A stretch of 64,000 bases of DNA, taken from assembly GCA_023897205.1 (NCBI GenBank), contig JAHWDD010000007.1:434001-498000 (forward strand). The letters run 5' to 3'. The stretch is from Exophiala sp. HKRS030. Lineage: Eukaryota; Ascomycota; Eurotiomycetes; Chaetothyriales; Herpotrichiellaceae. The notes under the pieces are model-generated. The model did not search any database. It was not told the DNA's origin and was given only the letters and a program-made list of their open reading frames with translations. This document shows positions 11,865-22,904 of the stretch, piece after piece (the stretch's first letter is position 1; each line of letters begins with the position of its first letter). Position numbers and translations under genes: made by a program.

Positions 11865-13630
11865 ATGTCCGAACGATACATCCCAGAACATCGCCGCACC
11901 CAATTCAAGGCAAAAGGTAGTTTCAAGCCTGACGAACTCCGACGACGACGTGAGGAACAACAGGTTGAAATTCGTCGTCAGAAGAGAGAGGAAAACTTGG
12001 CCAAACGAAGAGGCGTCCAACGAGGAAATGGAGAGATCGGCATTGGCGGGCTCGCTGATCAAGACAGTGATGATGAGGCTGGCAACATCGAGAGCGAGGT
12101 AAGATTCACAATCAACCTTGTGCGTTAATTGGCGCTAATGTTTCATTTCGTAGCTGAGCACAGAATTGCCTGAGATGGTACGGGGCGTCTTCTCCGATCA
12201 GATCGATCTTCAAATCCAAGCGACTACAAAATTTCGAAAACTCCTGTCTAAAGAACGAAACCCTCCCATCGAGAAGGTCATTGAGACCGGGGTCGTCAGT
12301 CGATTTGTCGAATTCCTCCGCTCTCCTCATACCCTTGTCCAATTCGAAGCCGCGTGGGCCCTAACCAACATTGCCTCTGGCTCTGCAGCCCAGACTCAGG
12401 TCGTGATAGAAGCCGGGGCTGTGCCAATCTTTGTTGAACTTTTGAGCAGCCCTGAACCAGACGTTCGCGAACAGGCTGTCTGGGCACTAGGAAACATCGC
12501 TGGTGACAGCCCTGCGTGCCGTGACTATGTTCTTAGCCAGGGTGCCCTTAAGCCTTTGCTCAACCTCATCGCCGATGGCCGCAAATTGAGTATGCTCAGA
12601 AATGCCACTTGGACTCTGAGCAACTTCTGTCGTGGCAAGACACCCCAACCTGACTGGAATACTGTATGTGCTCGAACACTCTTTCTGATGCTCTTCTTGA
12701 CTGACTTCGTGACAGATTCAGCCCGCCCTTCCTGTGCTGTCCAAGCTTGTTTACATGCTTGACGATGAAGTCCTCATTGATGCCTGCTGGGCCATCTCAT
12801 ACCTTTCTGACGGCTCCAACGACAAGATCCAGGCCGTTATCGAAGCTGGAATACCCCGAAGACTCGTCGAACTCCTCATGCATGCCTCGACCTCGGTCCA
12901 AACACCAGCTCTTCGGTCGGTTGGTAACATTGTCACTGGTGACGATGTACAGACACAAGTCATAATCAACTGCGGTGCTCTCCCTGCGCTTCTGTCACTA
13001 TTGAGTTCGCAAAAAGATGGCATTCGTAAAGAGGCTTGCTGGACGATCTCGAACATTACCGCGGGAAATTCTACCCAGATTCAGTCCGTCGTTGATGCCG
13101 GTATCATTCCTCCTCTCATCCATCTGCTCTCTAATGGAGACTTCAAGACTCGAAAGGAGGCTTGCTGGGCTATCTCGAATGCCACCTCGGGAGGTCTGCA
13201 AAAGCCGGAGCAAATTAGATACTTGGTTACGCAAGGTTGCATCAAGCCTCTCTGTGACTTGCTTGCCTGTCCGGATAATAAGATCATCCAGGTGGCTCTG
13301 GACGGTTTGGAGAACATCCTTAAGGTTGGAGAAATGGACATGGAATCCGCCGACCAGAGAGCTCCCGAAGCACAAGTCAACCGGTATGCACTATTCATCG
13401 AAGAGGCCGGCGGGATGGAGAAGATCCACGATTGCCAGAACAACGCAAACGAGGAAATCTACATGAAGGCGTACAATATCATAGAACGATATTTCTCAGA
13501 CGAAGAGGATGCCGGCGCTGATATTGAAGAATTGGCTCCTCAGGCCAACGCCTCGGGTTTCACGCTCAGCTCGAACCAGCCTCAAGGACAGTTCAATTTC
13601 GCCAATGGCAATGAAGCGATGGACATGTAA
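11865..13630 (+). CDS. srp1: Importin subunit alpha (karyopherin alpha, Srp1-type)
   Basis: Adaptor that binds classical nuclear localisation signals and joins them to importin beta. Three exons: 11865-12098, 12154-12663 and 12716-13630, giving 552 residues, the normal length. Introns are 55 and 52 bases, with GTAAGA/GTATGT donors. Residues about 10-50 are the Arg-rich importin-beta-binding segment (RRTQFKAKG, then [20 protein letters not shown]). Residues about 85-500 are armadillo repeats with the NLS-binding Trp/Asn ladder: [65 protein letters not shown] and [13 protein letters not shown]. The tail is acidic ([14 protein letters not shown]) and then Gln/Asn-rich. No anomaly seen. Confidence 0.97.
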
Positions 13631-15382
13631 GCGGAGCCCAGGCACTGGACATCTGAAGTTCTCATGATCAGGATAATCTCGAGAAAACCGTTTATCCACA
13701 CCGAGCTTTTTGTCCCCTTGTGACAACGACGTTCTCACCTCCGTCACTATTTCAAATCAGCTCTTCAAACCCTTTTAACCCGGAGCGGCGTCACGACCGG
13801 CTCGAACGTGACCACGAAGTCTACGTCAATTTGACCCTCCGCTTGACGTTTTCCAACACACACCGACACCAGGCGCCCCCTTCTTGACATTCGGTATGAT
13901 TGCAAAATTCATTCACGGCCACAGATGCACCATCATGTATACCCCTTGAGACACTCGACCTAGCACCCAGCACCCTGACACAGCATGCGATAGAGCGCCA
14001 TTTCCCTGGCGTACGTTTCCCCCGGCTTTTTATGGTCAATATGAAGGCGAAGGAGGGAAAGGAAAGAGGAGCCGAAGAGAATGGATAATCTACAGGCAGA
14101 TTAGGTCCAAGACAAGATTTTCCGCTTGACTCTTTTGCCGGCAACGATACGAGATGTAGTAGTCCGTATCAATTACGCCGAACTGCTTTCTAGTCCCAAT
14201 GCAAGCAAATTGAAAAATAAAAAATAAAAGTCCCTCCGGACTCCTGTTAAACCGTTCGTTTGTCATAATCGTGATAGTCTATTTTTCCCTCTTCGTCTCA
14301 TGATCTTTTTGCTGCACGTCGCTCCTTTAACCCCGAGTTCGGTAAGCCATGTTCATCGTCCCGTCTTATCTCTCCAAGAACAAAGGGTCAAGATGCGAGC
14401 TGTGGACCGACAGGTTCGGGAGGGGTCAGCAATGGAAGGTATCTGACCGGTGGGGGGTTTTTGCGACGAGTGAGTTGCTCGCTCTTGGACCTTTTTTCCT
14501 TCTCTTTTCGCTTTTTCACCCGCTACGAATACGGGGGAGTCAAACTGCATCGATGAGCATTGCGAGAGATGACAACCGACCGATTAAGGACAAGATTAGA
14601 CCGGGGGTGTTTTTCTTGTAATTTTCTGAAAGGATGCCCACTTACTTGTTGCTTTTACCGGGGGGGCGTTCGTTGACTTGGGAACGCCCTCCCCCCTCCC
14701 TTCCCCTACCTAGTATTTTATCTTGTACAAGGTAACAGAGTAGGTAGCTGGATAGCCTACATGTTTGCTGGGAAAAGTGATCGGACTAGGAATACCCGCG
14801 GCCGTGGCGGCGGCGGCCAAGTGAATTTACGTCGTATTCTGACCCCGCAAATAGGTTATGGAAGGAGGGGGTGGGTTGGCTGATGTCCAAACTTCGGGAC
14901 TTGCGATTTCATGTCCAGGTCCAGGAGTACTGCCGGGGTGTTGATGGATGACGATGACGACGATGATGAGACCAGTGACTCTCTTTTTCGTGTTTTGTCT
15001 CCGCACCCAAGCGAAAAAGAGGAGGCGAAGAGCGAGGGAGAGAGTCTCACGGACATGACAGGCTCGCGGGCATGCTTTTAGAATCTCAAAAAACAGGAGA
15101 TATTACCCCGTACCACCTCGTTGTGATTGACTTGATAAAAGGTTGCATTGTCCTGTAATTCTTGTACCGGCCAAGTTCGTCAAATCTGTGCCTTTTCTCC
15201 GTGGTATTCGTCCAGAACCTCCTCGAGTTCTACTTGGATCTCGACTACCCCATCTTCTTTCTACTAGTGAAATAGTACTTTGCATCGTCCTTCCCCTCTG
15301 AGAACCCAGGGCACCATCAACCACCCCCGACACCGACAGGTCTAGTGAAAAAGACAGAGAAAAAAGTCCCGGAATTCCCACC
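13631..15382 (+). promoter_or_regulatory. Long upstream region of the formaldehyde-dehydrogenase-like gene
   Basis: About 1.75 kb between importin alpha and the next plus-strand gene. No gene is supported: the 90-codon frame at 14349 has no homology I recognise. The region contains G/C-rich runs and a strong imperfect hairpin at 14660-14693 (listed separately). The 100 bases before the ATG are pyrimidine-rich, as in many fungal leaders. Confidence 0.5.
14660..14693. repeat. G/C-rich inverted repeat
   Basis: Left arm GGGGGGGCGTTC (14660-14671), a 10-base loop and right arm GAACGCCCTCCC (14682-14693) pair over 12 positions with one G-T wobble. It is followed by more C/T-rich sequence. It could be a structured leader element or a protein-binding site of the downstream gene; the function is unknown. 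Confidence 0.6.
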
Positions 15383-16808
15383 ATGTCGTCCACGCAGACC
15401 ATGAGAGCCGTCAACTACCAGGGCGCGTTCAGTGTCAAGGTCGAGGACGTGCCGAAGCCAACCATCGAACATCCTGACGATGTGGTTGTCAAGGTCACGA
15501 CCGCGGCAATTTGCGGATCAGACTTGCACATGTACGAAGGGCGAACCGGTGCCCAGGCTGGCATCACTTTCGGTATGTTAATGTTCCGTGGGCCGCAAGA
15601 TAACATCAAGTCGGTGCTGATAGACTGGTGCGTCTGTGACAGGCCACGAGAACATGGGTATCGTTGAGGAAGTGGGCGCGGGTGTGACGTTGCTGCAGAA
15701 GGGAGACCGAGTTGTCATGCCGTTCAATGTTGCGGACGGGCGCTGCCGCAATTGCGAAGAAGGAAAGACTGCCTTTTGCACAGGAGTCAACCCAGGCTTC
15801 AGTGGCGGAGCGTATGGATACGTGGCCATGGGCCCCTATCGAGGTATGTTCTTGATCTCACCTTCCAACGTGCTGCCTGTCTGGTGTATCGGAACAGACT
15901 TTTGGCTGATCGGATATGAACGATGCCAGGTGGTCAAGCGCAATATATCCGTATCCCGTACGCAGATTTCAACGCGTTGAAACTCCCACCGGGTACTGAG
16001 CACGAGAGCGATTTCATCCTTTTGGCTGACATTTTCCCGACGGGCTGGCATGGAGTCACTCTCAGCGGGTTCAAGCCAGGTGAGACCATTGCGATTTGGG
16101 GCGCCGGTCCGGTTGGACTCATGGCGGCATACTCTGCCGTTCTTCGCGGAGCGAGCAAGGTGTACTGCGTGGACCGGGTCCCCGAGCGTCTCGCAGCCGC
16201 GAAGAAGATAGGATGTATCCCTGTCGACTTTAGCAAGGGCGATGCAGCGGAGCAGATCATCCAGCAGAATGGCGGCATGGTCGACCGAGCCGTGGACGCC
16301 GTCGGCTATCAAGCTGTCGACACGGGCGGGAAGAAGGAGCAGCCCAATATCATTCTGGAGAACATGATCAAAGCCACGAGACCATGTGGCGGATTGGGTA
16401 TTCCCGGTGAGACCAATATTTGAGATGGGTGGCGTGTCAGAGAACTAATGTGGCTATAGGACTGTATGTGCCTACCGATCCTGGTGCACCAGATGAGGCA
16501 AGTGGAAAGGGCATGATTAGTGTGAGTTTCGGCAAGTTGTTTGAAAAGGTAAGATATGGGTGTACTGCAGCAGAAACCCGGGGTGAAGCTGACAGGAACA
16601 ACAGGGTCTCTCGCTGGCCACAGGTCAGTGCAATGTCAAGCAATACAATCGATACTTGAGAGATCTCATTATCTCCGGCAAGGCGAAGCCGTCATTTGTG
16701 GTTAGTCATGAAATTGGAATCGAGGATGCTGAGACAGCATATGACAAGTTTGATAAGAGGATTGAAGGCTACACCAAAGTGTTGATCCATCCAAATGGGC
16801 CCTTGTGA
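15383..16808 (+). CDS. Zinc-dependent dehydrogenase, glutathione-independent formaldehyde dehydrogenase-like
   Basis: Probable NAD-linked oxidoreductase of the medium-chain zinc alcohol dehydrogenase superfamily, in the Pseudomonas-type formaldehyde dehydrogenase group. Five exons (15383-15572, 15643-15843, 15930-16406, 16460-16548, 16605-16808) give 386 residues; all four introns keep frame. Catalytic zinc ligands are visible: Cys44 (ICGSDLH) and His65-Glu66 (FGHENMG). The structural zinc loop has Cys98, Cys101 and Cys109, but the first usual Cys is Asp95 (VADGRCRNCEEGKTAFC). The nucleotide-binding Gly motif is IWGAGPVGLMA. The C-terminal HEIGIEDAETAYDKFDKR helix is typical of the group. The substrate is not certain: formaldehyde, or another aldehyde or alcohol. 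Confidence 0.9.
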
Positions 16809-19215
16809 AAGGGTTTATGACCAGGACAGCCGTGTTCTTTCAGATTGGTGAATGCTGATATGTAGATCAAATTATTGTCAGTAGCTTATCCTGAGAACCT
16901 ATCTGATGTTCTTCTGCACAAACTTTGATGATCGGATCAGGCTTTGCAATCATTGTCATTGTCATTGTCATTGTCATTGTCATTGTCAGATGAGCGATAG
17001 ATAAAGAGCTCCGTCCAATGAGAACGGTGTGAAGAGCAAAGCCTTCAGGAGAGTTGGTGAGGCTGAGATTTCGACGTGTGTTGATTGGCTTGCAGATTAA
17101 TAGGTAGTACAAGAATGTTGCAAGGGGTTTGGAGGATTGTATACATGTCCAGGTATGTCTAGCCGTGAGCTCTGCCAGTATAGTCATTTAATTAAAACTG
17201 ACTTCGCACCGCCGTCAGCTTCGGTGTTGTGCGGTAGCCTTCCCAGAAACATCTTGGGATAGGGTCGAGCGACTTTCTCATGCCTCTTTCGTGACCTCAG
17301 TGTGGACATGCTGGCATGCTCTAGCCGGTTGAGCTTTCCCAAGTCTCGCAGTCGCAACAGAGCCAAGTTTCATGCTGATCATCACATGCCGCAGTGGTCT
17401 GCATTTAAGATACGGGTCGTCGGCAGTTTGGTCAACCTGCCATGCTATCTCAATATCTCGCTTGCACTCGTAGTGGTGTAAGGGTTTCTGTCTCTTATTA
17501 TATTGTTGAGGTCATAGGGTCTCGATCGTGCATGCTTGATGAAGATCTTAGTGGCAGATCATATCAACAATTTACCTGTTCAAGGCCCTTAAGTAAGCAC
17601 GGGTACTGCGTCTTAGCTCCCATTCGTTCCTGAAGCCTTGGAAGAACACAGAAGACCCGGGAGAGCATCGAGCGGACCACCATCTCCAACAAATACTCTT
17701 GACCAGCCAATGAACTACACGTGTATGGAAGCGTAGAGGCGATTCGCAGGAACAAGCTTCTTCAGACCCTAGAGCTTGGAGGCTTCATGATTGATATTTG
17801 CCCAGACGCCAGAATGGGGTTGCTGAGGAAAGCCACATCAATAATGGTCTCGAGCTCCAGCCCAAATGTTCATGGTCATGCGGTCAAAGGGTCTTTCCGA
17901 ATCCCCAGGACGAATTGCCGGAGACGGACCATCCACGGGCGAAGAGCCCAAGCTCTCACTGAGCACCGGAATCGCCCGTGCCACTGGCACTATTTTCCCA
18001 CACTTTGAGCACTAAACTTAGGGCAATGCACAAGGCTCAGTAGGCCCCGAGAGTCTCGGAAGGTAGGCTGAGAGGTGGTGTTGCGTTGGTCGTGTGCTCG
18101 GACTCAGTCAAATATCGAGGTCGACTCCTTCATCTAGGCAGACGTGAAAAAGGGTCTGAAGAGAATTCCATATATTGACTAGCAACGTGAAAGCATTGCG
18201 CGTCCCGTGGCCAGGAAACCGAATATAGACTCGGAAAAAGTTTGTGGGTGCGCGGCCTTTGACTTCAGGGTGGTGGATGGAACTAATGGTTCTAGAGCGT
18301 TGGAGAGAAGGATTCTTCGCTACCGTAAAGGGTCCCGATTGATCCATCTGGATATGAGTCCCTTCACTAGCAGCGTACCAAGCCTTTTCTCACTGCGAAA
18401 TGTACCGCTGGAAGTGGGTTTGCTGTATAAGCTATAGCGAGAACGCAATTCGGAGGACTGTAGCAGGGGTTTAGGCAAATGATGCCCAATTGGGACGGGC
18501 AGTGACACACATGTGGGAGCATGATGGCAGAAATCTTCTCCGTCGTAGGCACTTATCTTAGGCAGTATGATTCAGCGAGTGAGTGAAGGAGAGTGTGAGG
18601 ATCGTGTGGGTAGGTGGGTGGGTGATTGTATAGTTTGAATCTGTGGTCGAAGAAGTACATAAGGTGTTGAGCCAGGCATTCACTCATCGACAACATCAAT
18701 AGTGCCCAAATAGTCGAGAAGCCCCCAGACGCACACACATACAATATTCTGCTCCTTGTATCTATCATGAACGAGTGCATCTGGTACCGGTGAACAGTAG
18801 AATATACGACAGCCTGTTCACTGTCCATTCACACTTACCATACCACCACCATTCTCCTCGATCTCAGCACTGCCTCAACTGGACCACCACTCTACAAGCG
18901 CATGCATAATACAAGTACACCCAGCAGGACAAGCGCACACATATCGAACGACACTGCAGTTCTTGGCCTACAGCAACAAGATACCTTGCCGCCGGTGCCG
19001 TCTTACCGCTTCCCTGGCGAGCCCGATCAATCGGCCCTCGCATTGTCAATCCCAGGCCTCGGCTGCACGATCTGGCCAGTGGCACCATCCCCCGGTCCAT
19101 TCACGCCCGCCAAACCCACGCTCTCGTCCCGCCCCTGGCTAGACCTTAAGTAATCGAAGATACCCCTCCCCCGATCCTGTTGGACGCTCTCTTCAGCCTG
19201 GAGGCGCGCCAGACA
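16809..19215. other. Intergenic region of 2.4 kb
   Basis: Holds the 3' end of the dehydrogenase gene, a hexamer repeat (separate entry) and the upstream region of the AIM6-like gene. One frame with an ATG at 18902 (83 codons) could be a 5' exon of the AIM6-like gene. A weak GTAATC donor at 19150 and an acceptor at 19196 keep the frame, but I consider a leader more likely. No other gene is supported. Confidence 0.4.
16951..16988. repeat. Hexamer microsatellite (CATTGT)6
   Basis: Six perfect tandem copies of CATTGT lie about 140 bases downstream of the dehydrogenase stop, probably in its 3' untranslated region. Confidence 0.9.
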
Positions 19216-20798
19216 ATGCCTCAATTTTCTCCCGCAGGCTGTCGGGGTTTTCACGGTACACAAAATATTCCTCTTCACAACGAGCCATCGACCGAAGCAG
19301 AACGTGTTCCCTTCTTGACGCAGGATCAGGCCTTCATTGCTGGTTCAGACCTGGAAAATGGAGCCTCTCCAGACCCATCTGCCGATAGATCCGACACCGA
19401 CAAGTCTCCAATAATTACAGTCGCCTCTTTTCCTGCATCTTACACCGCCAACCACCACATCAGCAGTCCGGTTCCTCCTAGATGGCGGTGGACAGAAAGA
19501 ATACCTTTGTTAAGTGCATGGTTTGGTCGGGGTTATTTTGCCAGACACAAAGAGCGTCCCAGTGAGAAGAAGCCATCATCAAAACATCCAGTGAGGAGAA
19601 TTTTTCGCTTGTTGGCGTACTCACTCATGTTACTGTAAGCCATCCCCTGTCCTTGCGCGTGAACTATCGTCCTGATTCAAGTCACAGTGGTCTGTTGGAA
19701 TTCATCGCGCTAGCTTGTGGCGTCTTCGTCTCCTTCTTTCCTTCAGATGTGTCTGACGAGAATGATCAGTTGAAGCCAAGCAGCGATGTCCCATCTGACC
19801 TGGGCCAATGGCCTACCGACTTCTCAGCAGATGTGCATGCGGTTGCTTGTCACTCACACAATGACTACTGGCGCAAGGAGCCTCTGTTCTCTGCGCTGAG
19901 GGCCGGGTGCACCGGCGTTGAGGCTGACGTCTGGCTCTACGACCAAGAATTATATGTAGGACACACCACTGCTTCTCTCACTCCTCAACGAACACTGCGC
20001 AGCCTCTACATTGATCCGTTGGTGAAGATCTTGGACCAACAGAATCCCACAACCTCATTCCACCCTTCGCTAGACGCTCGCCGAGGTGGCGTGTTTGATA
20101 CCGATCCTGCACAAACACTTGTCCTTCTGATTGACTTCAAGAACGATGGAAAGGCAATCTGGCCGTACGTTTCGGAACAGCTCGCCCCTCTTCGACAAAA
20201 GGGCTATCTCACTCATTTCAACGGCACCAAGACCGTCGAGGGACCTGTAACTGTGGTGGTTACCGGAAACGCCCCGTACATGAATGTAGTGGCGAGCCCA
20301 CACTATCGAGACATGTTCTTTGACGCACCCTTGGACATTCTCGAAAAGCTAGACCCCGGCACTCCTCCGATCAAACACCCACGTGTCACTGCCGAAGACC
20401 TTCACGCTCCGACTAAACGCGGTGTTCCTAACAAGGGTCAAGGCCGTTCAGGTGCAGCCCCGGAAAACGCCGCTATCTACGCCCCTACAAATTCGTACTA
20501 TGCCTCGGTCAACTTCAAGAGCAGTATCGGCTACCCGTGGCGAGGCAGACTATCGTCAAGACAGATCGAGAAGATTCGCAAGCAGATCGCTGGTGCACAC
20601 AATCGTGGTCTCAAAGTCAGATACTGGGGCGTACCCAGTTGGCCTAGAGGCATGAGAAACTATTTGTGGCGCGTCCTTTACCAAGAAGGTGTGGATTATC
20701 TAAATGTCGACGATCTGCGTGCCGCCACCCAAGGTACCTGGAACTGGGACAAGAAGTCGTCCTGGTTCAGCGGACCCTGGCGGTTCTGGTCGAGCTAG
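19216..20798 (+). CDS. aim6: AIM6-like PLC/glycerophosphodiester phosphodiesterase-fold protein
   Basis: Related to yeast Altered Inheritance of Mitochondria protein 6, of the PI-PLC-like phosphodiesterase superfamily; the yeast gene's biochemical role is unknown. Exons 19216-19634 and 19688-20798 give 509 residues. The splice joins in phase inside a hydrophobic segment, LAYSLMLLGLLEFIALACGV, a likely single membrane anchor at about residues 130-155. The long N-terminus before it is probably cytosolic, and the catalytic domain follows. The domain starts with the signature CHSHNDYWRKEPLF, then CTGVEADVWLYDQELYVGH, which carries the Glu and Asp expected to bind metal. The frame is open 12 codons upstream of 19216 but lacks an ATG; a further 5' exon from 18902 is possible. 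Confidence 0.85.
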
Positions 20799-21588
20799 AG
20801 ATCATTTATCCAGTTGGAAAGCTCTCTTGCGAAGGAAGTTGACGTTATGATTTTTGAATGAAATGAAACACACAATGTGCTACGGCTCTTACGAGGATCT
20901 AGAAGGAGGTGGGACGAGCTCGCTTTCCTCGGGCCAAAAACAAAACTGAAAGTGAAGAGAAAGAATTGAAGACACTCTTGGTTACGGAGAATGGGCATAA
21001 AGCAGGGAGTTTAGACGCATAGGAATCGAGTCCTTTAAGAAGCCGCCAAAGGTATGGTACAAGCAGCACTTTATGTTATGATACCCCGGGCTCTCATCTT
21101 GGAGCCTTACTTTATCGAATGACGAGTTACAGTATTCAATCGCGATAGCCTCTTCGGAAGACGTGACTGCTCGCTGTGATGACGTGTCTCTCCCCTCTTC
21201 ATTTCTTCTTCTTAATGTTACCTTTTCACTCTCTCAGTTCACCGCCAAGTTTGAAGAAATGAAGTGGCCTGCTTACCTTGGTGCCAGGCTCGGCAGGCGG
21301 TGTGGTGACGAGGCTGACTTCCCTAAAGGGTTCCCGGTCCAATAGCGGCAAGCCAGCCTTGCGGGAATGCCAAGACTAAGGAAGTGACTGCCTGGGAGGG
21401 ACTTCTATAAAATTTTCCCATCTTTACGCTCCCAATTCCTTTCTTTCTTTTTCTTTTCCTCGAGTTTCGGCGACCAAGTGCCGTCCCTCCCATCTTGTAG
21501 GATTGTCATCTTACAAGATGACTATGGGGTCAAAGTGACCATCGACGTGGTCATCTGTTGGTCCAAAGCATATCCTCACCAAAAGGTT
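20799..21588 (+). promoter_or_regulatory. Spacer with TATA box, pyrimidine tract and hairpin leader of the next small gene
   Basis: A perfect TATAAAA stands at 21406-21412, followed by a C/T-rich tract at about 21428-21463, a common arrangement in strongly expressed fungal genes. Inverted repeats at 21491-21522 and a six-codon upstream frame at 21518-21538 (ATG to TGA) precede the ATG at 21589. The 5' half is the tail of the AIM6-like gene; nothing else is seen there. Confidence 0.55.
21491..21522 (+). repeat. Two overlapping, mutually exclusive inverted repeats in a probable leader
   Basis: CATCTTGTA (21491-21499) pairs perfectly with TACAAGATG (21512-21520). GTCATCTT (21505-21512) pairs perfectly with AAGATGAC (21515-21522), but that hairpin has only a two-base turn and would open at least one pair. 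The two share the AAGATG arm, so only one can form. That arm contains the ATG of the short upstream frame. Confidence 0.6.
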
Positions 21589-21845
21589 ATGGCTTCGTTC
21601 TTCACCAACGCCTCCTACCAGTCCTTTCGGCCGTAAGTCCAAGACGGTCATCCCTCACTTTGATCACTTTGACAAGGAACTAAAGAAATACCAGGAAGGG
21701 AGTGAATAACGCACCGTCGTCGGAGACAGAACATGTGCGGCAAGTTCAGCAAGATCAGCACTGCTCAGATACCTCGCAGTTCACATCGAGTGCCATCGCA
21801 AAACTCGCAACATCAGCAATGCCGCTACACAGGCAGACGAAATGA
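21589..21845 (+). CDS. Small two-exon protein of 64 residues, unrecognised
   Basis: An ATG at 21589 opens MASFFTNASYQSFRP. A GTAAGT donor at 21633 and an ACCAG acceptor ending at 21694 remove 62 bases in phase. Exon 2 (21695-21845) continues KGVNNAPSSETEHVRQVQQ and ends in LATSAMPLHRQTK before TGA. No membrane segment or signal peptide is visible; the middle is Gln/Ser-rich and polar. Evidence for a gene is the matched splice phase, the TATA box 180 bases upstream and the pyrimidine tract. The family is unknown and it is too short for sequence reading alone to prove it. Confidence 0.45.
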
Positions 21846-22176
21846 GCAATGACTCGATCAACACGCGCAACAGGACAAGTCACATCACAGTGGTAAGGAC
21901 ATGCCGCAAGGCCCCATCCGTCCCTTCACCGCTTCCTCATTCGATGGATGCCGAGAAGAAGCCTCTTTCTCCCACGTTATTCCATTCCAGGCCTTGAGTG
22001 TCCGCATGCTCCGTGAGTTTTCTACCCTGATGTTCCCCTGCTGTCGTCACTGACAAGTAAAGTAGAGACTGCCGACTCCAAACGCAACACCGGCTCGGGG
22101 GCATCCCCCTCCGATCCTTTTCCAAGACTGACAGGCCGAACACCGCCAACGGAACAAGTCACATGATGGTCTCACG

Positions 22177-22608
22177 TTATTTGTCCATCGGGACGAAAGC
22201 AACATGGTCAATAAGCGAAGCCTTTGCAGCAACATAGGCCTCAAACTTCCCCAGATGCTTAGCATCAAAACCATCAACGGGTACCAGCGCAGGAGCAAAT
22301 CTGAAGGGACGCCGACGCAATACGCAGACCTCAGATGCGGACATGGAGAACCCCAGCGAGTGAAAGTGGTCGGTGGGATCACCGACTCCTTTCACTCGCA
22401 GGGGGGCAGGGGATGGTGGGATCTGCATACACTCCTAGACTGGTTCATCCACTGGGGGTGTATTTGAACAACTCACGGACACTTGTATGTCGTCAAACTG
22501 AGATGCATCTAGACTGGTGACAGGCACCGCTCTAGGACCTCGAGGTGACACGGTATGACATGAAAGCAAAGCCGAAACAGAACTTTGGATCCCGCCTGAA
22601 ACTGCCAT
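22177..22608 (-). CDS. Small two-exon hypothetical protein of 129 residues
   Basis: Exon 1 (22477-22608, ATG at 22608) ends at a GTGAGT donor. A 42-base intron ends in GTCTAG at 22435. Exon 2 (22177-22434) runs to TAA. Both junctions fall at codon boundaries, so the frame is kept. The peptide includes SLDASQFDDIQVS across the end of exon 1, then LGFSMSASEVCVLRRRPFRF and FEAYVAAKASLIDHVAFVPM near the end. There is no signal peptide or membrane span. I do not recognise the family. The intron is short for this genome, and the frame is open upstream of 22608 without an ATG, so the 5' end is uncertain. Confidence 0.4.
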
Positions 22609-22904
22609 GTACAATAGGGAGAAGAGATGTGAGAGATGACGAACATTGAGGAATGGTGGGCGAAGGAAGATACATGCGGTGTTGTAGACTTGAACGAAGA
22701 AGTCTCCTGAGCCAAGAGTAAATATCCCGCGTATCAATCACTGCATACCGTCTACTAGAAAATGAAAATGAAAATCAACACTGAAATTGAACTTGCCTTG
22801 ATCCCTTGAATCAAGTCTCTTGTCCTAGGGATCCTGCGAGTTTCCATGACAGCCCCTAATGACATGCCATTCATCTCACAGATGAGACCTCTGCTTTTAC
22901 GTAC

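Noticed and set aside
16867..17187. Minus-strand frame with an ATG and a Thr-Met repeat
   Set aside because: The repeat is the translated (CATTGT)6 microsatellite; the rest shows no protein-like features and overlaps a likely 3' untranslated region.
18902..19153. Possible 5' exon extending the AIM6-like protein
   Set aside because: Phase would fit through a 47-base intron, but the donor is weak (GTAATC) and no branch site is clear. Mentioned only as an alternative.
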